52,381 nucleotides of DNA from Colwellia psychrerythraea (GTDB lineage: Bacteria > Pseudomonadota > Gammaproteobacteria > Enterobacterales > Alteromonadaceae). The translations under genes were made by a program, and so were the position numbers. Positions within the stretch are counted from its first letter, which is position 1, and every line of letters begins with the position of its first letter. Under the pieces are notes generated by a model, which saw nothing but the letters and a program-made list of their open reading frames with translations, made no database searches and was not told the origin of the DNA. The stretch spans positions 1-52,381 of the forward strand of contig MAAF01000011.1 of assembly GCA_002163005.1 (NCBI GenBank). Reading direction: 5' to 3'. Shown here in pieces: positions 7,976 to 16,807 of the stretch.

Positions 7976-8941
7976 CTACTCAATATCGTTCTTATTGAGT
8001 AGGCCTTGTTCGACTAACTTATGTAGAATAACAGCGCATTTTTCTTTTAGCATATCTCTCAATAAACGCACCGCAGGAGTAATCGACTGCCTACTTGGGC
8101 ACACAAGCCATAATTCAGTTTTTCTCGGCTGATAATCAGTCATGACACTAACTACGTTACCCGCAAGTAAATCATTAGACATATCAAGGCATGATTTCAC
8201 CGCAATGCCTTTCCCTGCAACACACCATCGCCTGACTAAATCACCATCATTCGAGGCTCGATTACCCTTCATTTTTATTTTAACTACATTGCCTTTATGC
8301 TCGAACTTCCAAACATCGTGAACTACATCATGGAGTTGATAAAAAAGTCCGTTATGAGCGCTTAAATTATGCGGATGTTGTGGTGTACCATTATCTTTAA
8401 GATACTGAGGTGTTGCACAAAGTATGCCTGGCACATTACATATTTTAAAACCATAGAGGTTGGAATCAGTTGGTGAGCCATAACGTATGGCAACATCAAC
8501 GGAGTCTCGGTAAAAATCAATATTGCTATCGCTAATATTCAATTTCAAACCAACGTTAGGATACTTTTGTACCAATTCATCAAGCCAAGGTGCAACCAAG
8601 TTACGGCCTAAGTCTGATGATATTGCAATACGAAGCTCACCATCGACAATTTCTAAATCGTCGCGCATATTTTGTTTAGCTTGCTCAAGCATTAACAACG
8701 CCTGCTGACATTGAGGAATATACCTTTCCCCTGCACTAGAGATTTTCAACTGCCGTGTTGTTCGGATAAATAAATCAACACCTAATGCAGCTTCAACCCG
8801 TTTTATAGCAGCGCTTGCTGTTGCGGTTCGCATATCAATACTCGCAGCGGCTTTAGTAATATTTTTAAATTCGGCGACTTTAAGGATGATTTGTAGGTCT
8901 TCTAATAACATATTGTCAAATATTTTTTGATAATGATTCAA
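7976..8941 (-). CDS. LysR-family regulator, divergent from the quinone reductase gene
   Basis: 321 residues from the first ATG; an ATG ten codons in (MLLEDLQIILKVAEF) is an equally plausible start and neither has a clear ribosome binding site. The N-terminal helix-turn-helix (NITKAAASIDMRTATASAAIKRVEAALG) is followed by GELRIAISSDLGRNLVAPWL and VDVAIRYGSPTDSNLYG, the pattern of the CrgA/DhcR-like LysR branch. Only 96 bp separate it from the divergent alcohol dehydrogenase-like gene and its monooxygenase partner, so it is most likely the regulator of that pair, sensing a quinone or electrophile; that ligand is a guess. Confidence 0.87.
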   Translation of the reverse strand: MNHYQKIFDNMLLEDLQIILKVAEFKNITKAAASIDMRTATASAAIKRVEAALGVDLFIRTTRQLKISSAGERYIPQCQQALLMLEQAKQNMRDDLEIVDGELRIAISSDLGRNLVAPWLDELVQKYPNVGLKLNISDSNIDFYRDSVDVAIRYGSPTDSNLYGFKICNVPGILCATPQYLKDNGTPQHPHNLSAHNGLFYQLHDVVHDVWKFEHKGNVVKIKMKGNRASNDGDLVRRWCVAGKGIAVKSCLDMSNDLLAGNVVSVMTDYQPRKTELWLVCPSRQSITPAVRLLRDMLKEKCAVILHKLVEQGLLNKNDIE

Positions 8942-9037
8942 TTATTATACTGTTTATCTTTACTAAACCAAGTTCTATTATTATCACTGTTAGCAGCACT
9001 TACATAAGCAACCTAAATTAACAGCCGGAGAATACAC

Positions 9038-10066
9038 ATGAAAGCCATTGGTTATAAAAAATCGTTACCCATTAGTGATATTGAATCTTTAGTCGATATT
9101 GAAATACCACAGCCAATAGCCACTGGCCGAGATGTTTTAGTAAAAATAAGCGCCATTGCCGTTAATCCTGTCGATTATAAAATCAGACAAAACAAACCTT
9201 CAGAAACGGATGAATATAAAGTAATCGGTTGGGATGCTGTAGGTGAAATAGTCGCTATGGGTGAAAATGCTACAAAATTTCAGTTAGGTGACAAAGTGTA
9301 TTATGCCGGTGATTTAAATCGTCAAGGAAGTAACGCAGAATACCAATTAGTTGACGAACGTATTGTTGGCCATAAACCTAAAAGTTTATCTGATGTTGAA
9401 GCAGCAGCCCTACCATTAACAACAATTACCGCTTATGAAATGTTATTTGAACACCTCACATTACCTAAGATAACGCCCGATTCATCTGAAAAGTCTAACG
9501 ACGTTATTTTAGTTGTTGGCGCTGCTGGTGGTGTTGGTTCTATTTTGGTTCAGCTCGCCAAAGCGATTACCGGTGCAACCATTATTGCGACAGCATCACG
9601 AGAAAGCTCAAAAGCCTGGGTAGAAAAACTCGGGGCTCACCATGTTGTCGATCATACCAAGCCACTGAAAACACAAATTGACGCCCTTAATATTGGCCAA
9701 GTTACGCATGTTGCGAGCCTTAACGGTACAGCGAGTTATTTCGATACTTATATTGAGTTGCTCGCACCTTTTGGCAAAATAGCCATGATTGATGATCCTC
9801 AAAAACCTTTAGACATAATGAAAATGAAATTTAAAAGCTTGTCATTACATATCGAATTTATGTATGCACGCTCAATGTTTAATGCCATCGATATTGAAGA
9901 ACAGAGTCACTTATTAAATCACGTGTCCGATTTAATTGACCGTGGCTATATTCAAACAACGGTAGGCAAAGAGTTAGGTTTAATTAATGCCGACAACTTA
10001 AAGCTTGCCCATGAGGAGTTGGAGTCAGGGAAATCTATCGGAAAAATAGTGTTACAAGGCTTTTAA
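9038..10066 (+). CDS. Zinc-type alcohol dehydrogenase-like / quinone oxidoreductase
   Basis: 342 residues of the medium-chain dehydrogenase fold. The N-terminal GroES-like domain (GRDVLVKISAIAVNPVDYKIR, GWDAVGEIVAMG) leads to the NADPH-binding motif VVGAAGGVGSILVQLAK at about 158-174. The cysteine/histidine zinc ligands of true alcohol dehydrogenases are missing, which places it with the zinc-independent quinone reductase-like ZADH proteins. GGAG lies ten bases upstream of the start. The ABM monooxygenase gene follows after 30 bp, so the two form an operon, probably for quinone or enone detoxification under the divergent LysR. Confidence 0.87.
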   Translation: MKAIGYKKSLPISDIESLVDIEIPQPIATGRDVLVKISAIAVNPVDYKIRQNKPSETDEYKVIGWDAVGEIVAMGENATKFQLGDKVYYAGDLNRQGSNAEYQLVDERIVGHKPKSLSDVEAAALPLTTITAYEMLFEHLTLPKITPDSSEKSNDVILVVGAAGGVGSILVQLAKAITGATIIATASRESSKAWVEKLGAHHVVDHTKPLKTQIDALNIGQVTHVASLNGTASYFDTYIELLAPFGKIAMIDDPQKPLDIMKMKFKSLSLHIEFMYARSMFNAIDIEEQSHLLNHVSDLIDRGYIQTTVGKELGLINADNLKLAHEELESGKSIGKIVLQGF

Positions 10067-10096
10067 ATCAATTAATTACTTACTAGAGGAATGAAC

Positions 10097-10387
10097 ATGA
10101 GCAAATTAACCATTGTCGCCAATATAAAAGCCAAACCTGATAAAGTTGACTTAGTGAAAACCGAGCTTTTAAAGCTTATTGCGATTACCCGTAGCGAGCA
10201 AGGGTGTATTAATTATGATTTGCACCAAAATAATGACAATCCCGCTCAGTTCATATTTTATGAAAACTGGGAAACTCGTGAGTTATGGCAAGCACATATG
10301 GCCAACGATCATTTGAAAGAGTACATCGAAGCAACGCAAGGTGCGGTTGAAACCTTCACTCTCAACGAAATGACAAACATTAGCTAA
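10097..10387 (+). CDS. Antibiotic biosynthesis monooxygenase (ABM) domain protein, YgiN-like
   Basis: 96 residues. The AGAGGA binding site touches the ATG at 10091 but lies six bases before the ATG at 10097, so the latter is the likely start (MSKLTIVANIKAK). One ferredoxin-like ABM domain fills the protein: LVKTELLKLIAITRSEQGCINYDLH, FIFYENWETRELWQAHM, HLKEY. Family members act as cofactor-less quinol monooxygenases or small dimeric chaperones of quinone metabolism. The tight linkage with an upstream quinone-reductase-like gene supports a quinone role. Confidence 0.88.
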   Translation: MSKLTIVANIKAKPDKVDLVKTELLKLIAITRSEQGCINYDLHQNNDNPAQFIFYENWETRELWQAHMANDHLKEYIEATQGAVETFTLNEMTNIS

Positions 10388-10396
10388 GTTAATGAT

Positions 10397-10434
10397 GAAA
10401 AGGAGTTGCGCTAAAATAATGGCAACTTCTTTTC
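10397..10434 (+). terminator. Hairpin after the ABM gene
   Basis: GAAAAGGAGTTGC and GCAACTTCTTTTC pair over 13 bp with one G-U on the plus strand, ten bases after the ABM stop. The T-rich part is inside the stem, so it is a terminator-like hairpin between convergent units. Confidence 0.55.
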
Positions 10435-10509
10435 GAGAGTTTAATAATTAGATGGAAGAAAAAAAATTTACATTAACCTTTCAAAAGTGACTCCATGTTT
10501 ACGGTGTAT

Positions 10510-11922
10510 TTACGTTTTATTAGTAAAGCTCAAAGTGAATTGTGCCCCACCTAATATGGTAGAGTTACCAATGCGCAATTCACCCTGGTAACTTGCTACC
10601 AAGTCTCGCACTATCGCCAAACCTACACCGTGTCCTGCTTCGTATGTATCAGCCCGAACTCCGCGTTCTAGTATTTGCGTAATTTGCTGTTCTTTAATAC
10701 CAACACCATCATCTTCTATACACATAATTAAAGCATCATCTTGTTGGCTAATGGTGAGCATAATAGTGCTTTTCGCCGCTTTATAAGCGTTATCAAGTAA
10801 ATTACCTAACAGCTCTAATAAATCAGCTTCATCTCCTTTGAAGGTAATATTTCCAGTGAAATTAAGTGTTAATTCTTTATGATCGCCCTGATAAATCTTT
10901 GCTAAGGTATTTAACAATTTATCGACAACAGGTTTCACCTCAATGCCTAACAGCCAAGAAGAATGCCCCGCACTCTGGGCACGCTTTAGTTGGTGATCAA
11001 TGGTGGAATTTATACGATTTATTTGCTCTTGATTAACGGCAGAAATCCCCCTTTGAGCTTGCATTACCGCTAGTGGGGTTTTCAAACTATGAGCAAGGTC
11101 TGATAAAGCATTTCGATAACGTTGCCTTTGTTTTTGCTCGGTGGCTAATAATTGATTTAATTGTGTGGTGAGTGCCGCTAATTCTTTGGGGTACAAGCTG
11201 GTTAGCTTTTCAGCTCTGCCCTGTTCAACCGCTTTAACTTCTTGCTCTAAGGTAGACAAAGGCTTTAATGTCCACATCAGCCATACAAGTTGCAGCAATA
11301 ATATAATGACCATCAAAATAGCTAATCCAAACCAAAGCTGCTGTTTAAAGTCACTAATGAGTTGTAAAAAGGTTTGTTTGTCTCTAATAATATGTACGGT
11401 CAGTGGAAAGTTAACATCACCCTCGGTAAAACTCACCGCATAACTATAAATAAAGTGGGGGAAGCCATTAATTTCAAGGCTAGAAAATGTTTTATCTCCC
11501 GTTGCCAGTGTCGCTATCTCCCCTGACAATTGCTCATCAGGTATATTAATAGTTAGCAAGGATTGAGAGTTCCATAAAATATCATTTTCTATTTTTGTAT
11601 GTGATGTTGCCTTAACTTCATGTTTAACTAGACCTGAAATGAATGCATATAAACCTGAGTCGCTTACATTAAACTGGTTTTCAATTAAGGCTTCAGGCAT
11701 GACTAGATTAGCTTGCTCCACTTCTGCAACCGCCAAAATAGAATAACTATAGGCGCTTAATTCATTTTCTATACTGCGCACCATATGTTTTTCAAATGAA
11801 TTCATGATGATGAAAGCAATGGTTGGCAATATAATAACCACCATCGCTAATAAGCTCACCATTAAACGTAATTTAAGGGAGTTCAGGAAAACATTAAAAA
11901 ATGGTTTGATAAATGTAAGCAA
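10510..11922 (-). CDS. Sensor histidine kinase, PhoQ/QseC-like
   Basis: 470 residues. Two membrane helices at about 19-40 and 197-217 flank a periplasmic sensor domain of about 155 residues. The HisKA domain has the phospho-acceptor His278 in SDLAHSLKTPLAV. HATPase boxes are visible: NLLDNAYKAAKS (Asn374/Asn378), EDDGVGI, and GHGVGLAIV. It is the last gene of a minus-strand operon, PepSY, regulator, kinase, and starts eight bases after the regulator's stop codon. The periplasmic domain suggests an envelope or divalent cation/peptide signal by analogy with PhoQ; the actual signal is unknown. Confidence 0.92.
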   Translation of the reverse strand: MLTFIKPFFNVFLNSLKLRLMVSLLAMVVIILPTIAFIIMNSFEKHMVRSIENELSAYSYSILAVAEVEQANLVMPEALIENQFNVSDSGLYAFISGLVKHEVKATSHTKIENDILWNSQSLLTINIPDEQLSGEIATLATGDKTFSSLEINGFPHFIYSYAVSFTEGDVNFPLTVHIIRDKQTFLQLISDFKQQLWFGLAILMVIILLLQLVWLMWTLKPLSTLEQEVKAVEQGRAEKLTSLYPKELAALTTQLNQLLATEQKQRQRYRNALSDLAHSLKTPLAVMQAQRGISAVNQEQINRINSTIDHQLKRAQSAGHSSWLLGIEVKPVVDKLLNTLAKIYQGDHKELTLNFTGNITFKGDEADLLELLGNLLDNAYKAAKSTIMLTISQQDDALIMCIEDDGVGIKEQQITQILERGVRADTYEAGHGVGLAIVRDLVASYQGELRIGNSTILGGAQFTLSFTNKT

Positions 11923-11930
11923 GAATAAAC

Positions 11931-12608
11931 CTAATCAGGGAAGTTAATTAAACGATAGCCTTGGCCGCGCTTAGTTTCAATGAAGTTATGTTTACTGTCA
12001 GGATCAAGTTTTTTACGTAAACGCCTGATAAATACCTCAATCACATTTGAGTCTAGATCGAAGTCTTGATCATAAATATGTTCAGTTAACGTAGTTTTAG
12101 AAATCACTTCACCTACATGTAACATTAGATACTTAAACACTTTAAATTCATGAGCACTTAAACTAACGCTTACCTGTTCTACTAGTACCTGCGATGTAGC
12201 GATATCCAAGCTATATGGTCCATTATTAATCGTAGTACTGGCTTTGCCCGCACTACGTCTAATTAAGGCATTTAAACGTGAAGTGAGCTCTTCTACATGA
12301 AAAGGCTTAGTTAGATAATCATCCGCACCCGCATCAAGACCCGAAACTTTATCTTGCCAGCGATCGCGAGCAGTAAGGATTAGAATAGGAAAATCACGGC
12401 CTTTTTCTCTGAGTGCTTTAACGACTGTAGTACCATCAATCTTTGGTAAACCTAAATCTATAACGGCAATATCATAGTCATATTCAAGCCCTTGAAATAA
12501 AGCAATCTCTCCGTCAGAAGCAACATCTACGGAGTAATTTTGTAAAAGTAATTGTTGTTGAAGCTCTTGCTGTAAGGCTTGATCGTCTTCAACTAAAAGT
12601 AAGCGCAT
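11931..12608 (-). CDS. OmpR/PhoB-family response regulator
   Basis: 225 residues. The receiver domain has acidic pocket EDD at 7-9, phospho-acceptor Asp51 (VIDLGLP), Thr79 and Lys101 (KPF). A C-terminal winged helix at about 130-222 contains SAHEFKVFKYLMLHVGEVISKTTL and DSNVIEVFIRRLRKKLD, with the C-terminal GQGYRL. PhoP/QseB-like by overall pattern. It lies between the PepSY and kinase genes, 17 bp and 8 bp away. The direct repeats with an 11-bp period found upstream of this operon and of two nearby genes are the type of site this family binds, so the regulator is proposed to control them and itself. Confidence 0.94.
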   Translation of the reverse strand: MRLLLVEDDQALQQELQQQLLLQNYSVDVASDGEIALFQGLEYDYDIAVIDLGLPKIDGTTVVKALREKGRDFPILILTARDRWQDKVSGLDAGADDYLTKPFHVEELTSRLNALIRRSAGKASTTINNGPYSLDIATSQVLVEQVSVSLSAHEFKVFKYLMLHVGEVISKTTLTEHIYDQDFDLDSNVIEVFIRRLRKKLDPDSKHNFIETKRGQGYRLINFPD

Positions 12609-12625
12609 TGCCGTTTCCTTTCGAG

Positions 12626-12898
12626 TTAGTTATTTTCTATTTTTCCGGTTTTAGCATTGACCTTTTTCGATATCACTTGCCCATTAGGTTTGACAATTTT
12701 TACTTTATAGCCGGTATTATTTTTTTGTTTTTTTACTTTCAAAACAGTACCACCGTAGCGTTTTTTCACTAGTTTAGCCGCCTGCTGCGAGCTAATAGCT
12801 TTTTTTTTCGCATCAGCTTGTGTATCTGCCGCTATAGCAGTTGTAGTAAAAGCAGTCACACTTATGAATAGCGTTAATAAAAGAACTCGTAACATCAT
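12626..12898 (-). CDS. Small periplasmic PepSY-domain protein
   Basis: 90 residues. A signal peptide (LLLTLFISVTAFTTTAIAA) precedes a single PepSY domain, about 35-90: ISSQQAAKLVKKRYGGTVLKVK, YKVKIVKPNGQVISKKVNAKTGKI. PepSY proteins encoded with PhoPQ-like pairs are thought to modulate the sensor or to act as regulon outputs. It is first in the operon with the response regulator and kinase. Two ATGs in tandem open the gene; either can be the start. Confidence 0.87.
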   Translation of the reverse strand: MMLRVLLLTLFISVTAFTTTAIAADTQADAKKKAISSQQAAKLVKKRYGGTVLKVKKQKNNTGYKVKIVKPNGQVISKKVNAKTGKIENN

Positions 12899-12995
12899 CT
12901 CAATACCTAATGCAGATAAAACCTATATAACACTCAGTGTAAAAGAATGCTTGCCGCAAATAAACCAAGTTTAACCCTATACTACACAAATCTAA

Positions 12996-13012
12996 CTGAA
13001 CAGAGTCTGAAT
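12996..13012 (-). promoter_or_regulatory. Candidate response-regulator box upstream of the PepSY operon
   Basis: On the plus strand CTGAAC-N5-CTGAAT, so ATTCAG-N5-GTTCAG on the coding strand of the PepSY operon, 97 bp before its start. Same half-site and 11-bp period as at 7833-7849 and 13057-13073. It suggests autoregulation. Confidence 0.55.
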
Positions 13013-13056
13013 GCATATATTCTGCGGCGAAAGACATCAGGTGGAGTTATTAAGCT

Positions 13057-13073
13057 GTTCAGCTTGAGTTCAT
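13057..13073 (+). promoter_or_regulatory. Candidate response-regulator box upstream of the GlyGly-CTERM gene
   Basis: GTTCAG-N5-GTTCAT on the plus strand, ending 45 bp before the start of the downstream gene. Together with the box at 12996-13012, which faces the opposite way, it places one box for each of the two divergent transcription units. Confidence 0.58.
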
Positions 13074-13118
13074 TTAACTTGCGCTTTAATGATATTAAAT
13101 CGATATAAGAAGGATTTA

Positions 13119-14078
13119 ATGATGAATAATTTTATCAAGCAGCTAACATTAAAAAACTCGTCAAAAAGTGTATTAAAAGTAACATCAACCTTTTCACCAA
13201 TACTACTAACGACTTTACAGTTAACACTTATGTTAACCCTTATGATGATTACACTACCCAGTTTGGCTATAGATGCTGACAATGCAAGAGAGGTAGCTGA
13301 CACAACGAGTACAACTGACATAACGAAGGCTAACGTCATTCAAAGTTACTCAAGCGGCCAACTGACAAGTTCAACCAGCAGTGCATCACAAGAGCAAGTA
13401 TTAAAAGATATTAAACAAAGAGTACTACTTGGTGATAGCGACCAAGAAAAAAATAAAGCATTAAACACTACTCGTGAGGATATGATTAACCAAAAGCACC
13501 AGCAGGCGCGTAAACGAAGTACAGCTAAAAACATAGCAATAATGCCAAGGTTGAACCTGACCAACAGAAGCTTTAGCGACGGTACTTTTGTTATTTATGA
13601 AGGCTATTCACAATTAATTGAAGATCTCGATGCTGATGGATATTTTCAGACTTTTAGCGTGACTTTTGATACCGATTTACTTACTGGTAATCCCCATGAT
13701 GAGGCGGTGGTTTATGCTGAATTGTACTTAAGTGAAAATGGCGGTCCTTGGGTTCATTATTACAGCACTGACAGCTTTGTTATTCATGGTGAAAGCTCAG
13801 ATGATGAGTTCGAGGTATATAGCACCTTAGAGCAAGGTTTTAGTGCCAACCATTACGATGTCCTCATCGATATTTATGAAGAAGGTTATCCCAATATCGT
13901 TGCATCTTACAGTAGTGATGACAGCAATAGCTTATATGCGCTTCCCTTAGAGAGCAGTGACTATGACCTGGAATATATAGAGTATTACAGTGAAGTGCAT
14001 ACTGGTGGTAGTAGTTCTGTCATTGCTTTAATAATAATGATGATTGCTTTATCAATACGTCAATGTAAATTTAACTGA
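13119..14078 (+). CDS. Choice-of-anchor H-like surface protein with GlyGly-CTERM-like tail
   Basis: 319 residues from the ATG at 13119, chosen because AAGGA sits five bases upstream; an in-frame ATG at 13089 lacks a site. An N-terminal hydrophobic segment (LLTTLQLTLMLTLMMITLPSLA) acts as the export signal. A Ser/Thr/Gln/Asn-rich linker precedes a beta-rich domain at about 155-285 (FVIYEGYSQLIEDLDADGYF, AVVYAELYLSENGGPWVHYY). The C-terminus is a Gly-Gly-Ser run, a hydrophobic helix (VIALIIMMIALSI) and basic residues, the arrangement of rhombosortase-processed proteins. Function unknown. It is divergent from the PepSY two-component operon and carries the same putative regulator box upstream. 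Confidence 0.78.
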   Translation: MMNNFIKQLTLKNSSKSVLKVTSTFSPILLTTLQLTLMLTLMMITLPSLAIDADNAREVADTTSTTDITKANVIQSYSSGQLTSSTSSASQEQVLKDIKQRVLLGDSDQEKNKALNTTREDMINQKHQQARKRSTAKNIAIMPRLNLTNRSFSDGTFVIYEGYSQLIEDLDADGYFQTFSVTFDTDLLTGNPHDEAVVYAELYLSENGGPWVHYYSTDSFVIHGESSDDEFEVYSTLEQGFSANHYDVLIDIYEEGYPNIVASYSSDDSNSLYALPLESSDYDLEYIEYYSEVHTGGSSSVIALIIMMIALSIRQCKFN

Positions 14079-14130
14079 GAAATCATTAATAATATATTCG
14101 GTGTTTAACTAAATATAAATTTGAAGTAAG

Positions 14131-14160
14131 AATAGCCATATTATTAAATTGGCTATTTTT
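14131..14160 (+). terminator. Terminator of the GlyGly-CTERM gene
   Basis: AATAGCCA and TGGCTATT form an 8-bp stem with an 11-base loop followed by TTT, 52 bp after the stop codon. Confidence 0.75.
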
Positions 14161-14319
14161 CATTTAGCATTTCTTTAACGGCTTGGATGCGCTATGTTAT
14201 CGCAGAAGAAAATCCTAGCAAGCCTCAATAATTCTCTTTATCAAATTTTTCATACAATACTCACCTGATGATTTATTCTCTAATAACCAATAACTAACAA
14301 CCAACGGATTTCATCAACC

Positions 14320-15711
14320 ATGAAAGATCTTACCCAAGGCTCAATTCCTAAACATCTGATCTCAATGGCATTGCCCATGATGATAGGTATGCTTATTCAA
14401 ACACTGTATTTTATTGTTGATTTGTATTTTGTTGGTAAGTTAGGCTCTGCAGCGCTCGCTGGATTGAGCTTAGCCGGTAATGCGATGTTTTTAATATTCG
14501 CGCTGACACAAATACTCAATGTGAGTACCGCAGCGCTTATCTCTCATGCCGTAGGTGCAAAAGATCCACAAGACGCAAACCTTACCTTCAATCAATCGAT
14601 GCTGTTATCTACTGTCGTTGGCGTCATTGTTTGTATCATTGGCTATTTTGGTGCACAAGATTACCTTAATTTAATATCACAAGACCCCGACACCGTGATG
14701 ATGGGCTTAGCTTACTTGCATTGGTTCATTCCCTGTATGGCATTGCAGTTTATTATGGTATCTATCAGCTCTGCGCTACGTGGAACAGGTATTGTTAAAC
14801 CAACTATGGTGATTCAGACGTTATCTATTTTACTCAATATCATCCTCTCACCAATATTGATTGCTGGTTGGGGTTCAGGCTACGCTATGGGTATTGCTGG
14901 CGCTGGATTTGCCAGCTCACTGTCAGTAATTTTTGCTGTGGTACTTTTATGTTATTACTTTATAACAACAGATAAGTACGTCAGCGTTGATTTTTCCCTT
15001 TGGCATATCAATGTGCCACGGATAAAAAAATTACTTGCTATTGGCTTACCCGCCGGCGGAGAGTTCTTTTTGATGTTTGTTTATATGGGCGCTATTTATT
15101 GGCTAATTCAGCCTTTTGGTGCTGATGCACAAGCAGCATTTGGCCTTGGTTCACGTGTTATGCAAGCATTATTTTTACCTGCAATGGCTATTGCCTTTGC
15201 AGCGCCTGCGATTGCTGGACAAAACTTTGGTGCACAAAATTACCAAAGAGTGAAAGATACTTTTAGATGGACTGCTATTATGACCTGCTCTTTAATGGCT
15301 ATTATCTCGTTAATTTGTTTAACCCAAGCAGAATTAATGCTAACAAACTTTTCTGACAATCGAGAAGTGATTTTGATTAGTGTGGCCTTTTTGCAAATGA
15401 TTTGCTGGAACTTTGTTCCCGCCGGTTTAGTTTTTACTTGCTCAGGTATGTTTCAAGCACTGGGTAACACCATGCCAGCTTTACTTAGTACCGCAACACG
15501 CTTAATTACCTTTATCCTACCTGCCCTTTGGTTATCAAAACAAAGTGACTTTCAGATAGAACAACTTTGGTATGTTTCTGTAACTACCGTTTGCATTCAA
15601 TCATCGGTGAGTTTTTACTTTCTAAAACGAGAGTTTAAAAAACGTTTGCCTAGTGATAATTTATCAAACGAATGTTCTGAAGAACTTAATAAAAATAAGC
15701 TTATCACCTAA
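14320..15711 (+). CDS. MATE-family multidrug/sodium antiporter
   Basis: 463 residues with 12 predicted membrane helices, the normal MATE size. The start MKDLTQGSIPKHLISMALPMMIGMLIQTLYFIVDLYFVGKLG is typical of NorM/DinF-like exporters, and the pseudo-repeat in the second half (IKKLLAIGLPAGGEFFLMFVY) matches the two-bundle fold. GQNFGA and PAGLVFTCSGMFQALGNTMPA are family signatures. It would export cationic drugs or metabolites from the cytoplasm using an Na+ or H+ gradient. It is a single-gene unit; no adjacent regulator is evident. Confidence 0.92.
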   Translation: MKDLTQGSIPKHLISMALPMMIGMLIQTLYFIVDLYFVGKLGSAALAGLSLAGNAMFLIFALTQILNVSTAALISHAVGAKDPQDANLTFNQSMLLSTVVGVIVCIIGYFGAQDYLNLISQDPDTVMMGLAYLHWFIPCMALQFIMVSISSALRGTGIVKPTMVIQTLSILLNIILSPILIAGWGSGYAMGIAGAGFASSLSVIFAVVLLCYYFITTDKYVSVDFSLWHINVPRIKKLLAIGLPAGGEFFLMFVYMGAIYWLIQPFGADAQAAFGLGSRVMQALFLPAMAIAFAAPAIAGQNFGAQNYQRVKDTFRWTAIMTCSLMAIISLICLTQAELMLTNFSDNREVILISVAFLQMICWNFVPAGLVFTCSGMFQALGNTMPALLSTATRLITFILPALWLSKQSDFQIEQLWYVSVTTVCIQSSVSFYFLKREFKKRLPSDNLSNECSEELNKNKLIT

Positions 15712-15717
15712 AGCAGC

Positions 15718-15738
15718 ACTAGCTATCTTTTAGCTAGT
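15718..15738 (+). terminator. Hairpin after the MATE gene
   Basis: ACTAGCTA and TAGCTAGT pair perfectly with a five-base loop, starting six bases after the MATE stop. There is no clear T-run, so termination is uncertain. Confidence 0.4.
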
Positions 15739-15857
15739 TGCGGATATGCTTTATTTTGAGCTTGGTAGATAAAAAAGTGAAAATGCAGCGATTAAATATT
15801 AACTAATCCCTTTGTCATTGCTGCAATAACAAACTTAGATGGCTTACAACTAACTAG

Positions 15858-16241
15858 CTATCCGGCACTAACGAGTTGTAATGGCTGTGGTTTTGACTCT
15901 ATTGGTGAAAAAACCCATGAGTCAGCTGTTGATTGCCACGAGTGCGCTGTTGACTGTTTATTTTTATAACGATCAAACTGAATTTGTTTAGCGCCTAATC
16001 GCTTAACATACCCTTTTAGCGTATCAAAATCTTCTTTAGTTAGATCTACATCAGAGTTATTCATAAAGCCGTCTACATAAACGCTATCACCATTAAAATT
16101 AAAATTGACAATAGCTGAGTAAGGTTGTCCATATTCTTCAACACGAATTGCTCGTACCGTTTTTATTTCGAAAATCCAATCATCTATTTTAATACAACGA
16201 GATAGGGTTTCTGATTCTTTTTCTGACATAGGCTCAGACAT
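15858..16241 (-). CDS. Hypothetical protein, soluble, 127 residues
   Basis: Not recognised. The ATG is supported by AAGGAAA upstream. The sequence is a compact alpha/beta domain of about 90 residues (IDDWIFEIKTVRAIRVEEYGQ, IVNFNFNGDSVYVDGFMNN, LTKEDFDTLKGYVKRLGAKQIQFDRYK) followed by a polar, Ser/Gln/Trp-containing tail (TAHSWQSTADSW, a short imperfect repeat). No signal peptide or membrane segment, so cytoplasmic. It is isolated between the MATE gene and a large gap. Confidence 0.65.
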   Translation of the reverse strand: MSEPMSEKESETLSRCIKIDDWIFEIKTVRAIRVEEYGQPYSAIVNFNFNGDSVYVDGFMNNSDVDLTKEDFDTLKGYVKRLGAKQIQFDRYKNKQSTAHSWQSTADSWVFSPIESKPQPLQLVSAG

Positions 16242-16807
16242 GAGGTTTCCTTTAAAAGTAAATAGCTATTGGCTAGACCGTATTTAAACATAGCCCGAAC
16301 ACGAGGTCGGTCATACATTTGTACGTGACTAATGTAACTGATTTGAGTAATCAGTCGCTTATCTAAAGCACAAAGTGGACCAACCTGATAATTCATTGTT
16401 CTCAATAGATTTAACTGAAACCACCACCTAATGAGTGTTGCCAAAAAGCAACACACCATCAGCAGCAGTCTTCAACAATGTGATATGAAAAAACAATATA
16501 AACAGATTAAACAATGAGTTGACTATAAAAAACAAGAGGAAACAGGGCGTCACCTAAGAGCAACAGTTATATGAGTTACTAACTTCGATGAATTGGCTTT
16601 AACATAATTTTATTCATGACAGTCAAGGGAGTACTTCTTTCTCAGGCACCATACAGTTTGTGCAACAAAAGAAAGCAAGGTTGGATAAATAGCTATGAAC
16701 CTCGTGATTGAACTAGTAGAAGCTAGTTCGATTGGATCCGTTATCTGTTTAATTAAGAGTAGTAATTAAGCAAAAGAGCAGATTGACACTCTCTTCGAAA
16801 CACTGAA
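16242..16807. other. Intergenic region, two small hairpins, no gene seen
   Basis: 566 bp. Perfect small inverted repeats are GTGTTGC/GCAACAC at 16435-16454 and GAACTAG/CTAGTTC at 16710-16729. A minus-strand open frame of 91 codons at 16184-16459 overlaps the hypothetical gene's start and has no coding character. A small RNA cannot be excluded but no specific family was recognised. Confidence 0.4.

Noticed and set aside
16184..16459. 91-codon minus-strand frame overlapping the start of the 127-residue gene
   Set aside because: It overlaps a better-supported gene, and its sequence shows no domain or export features.
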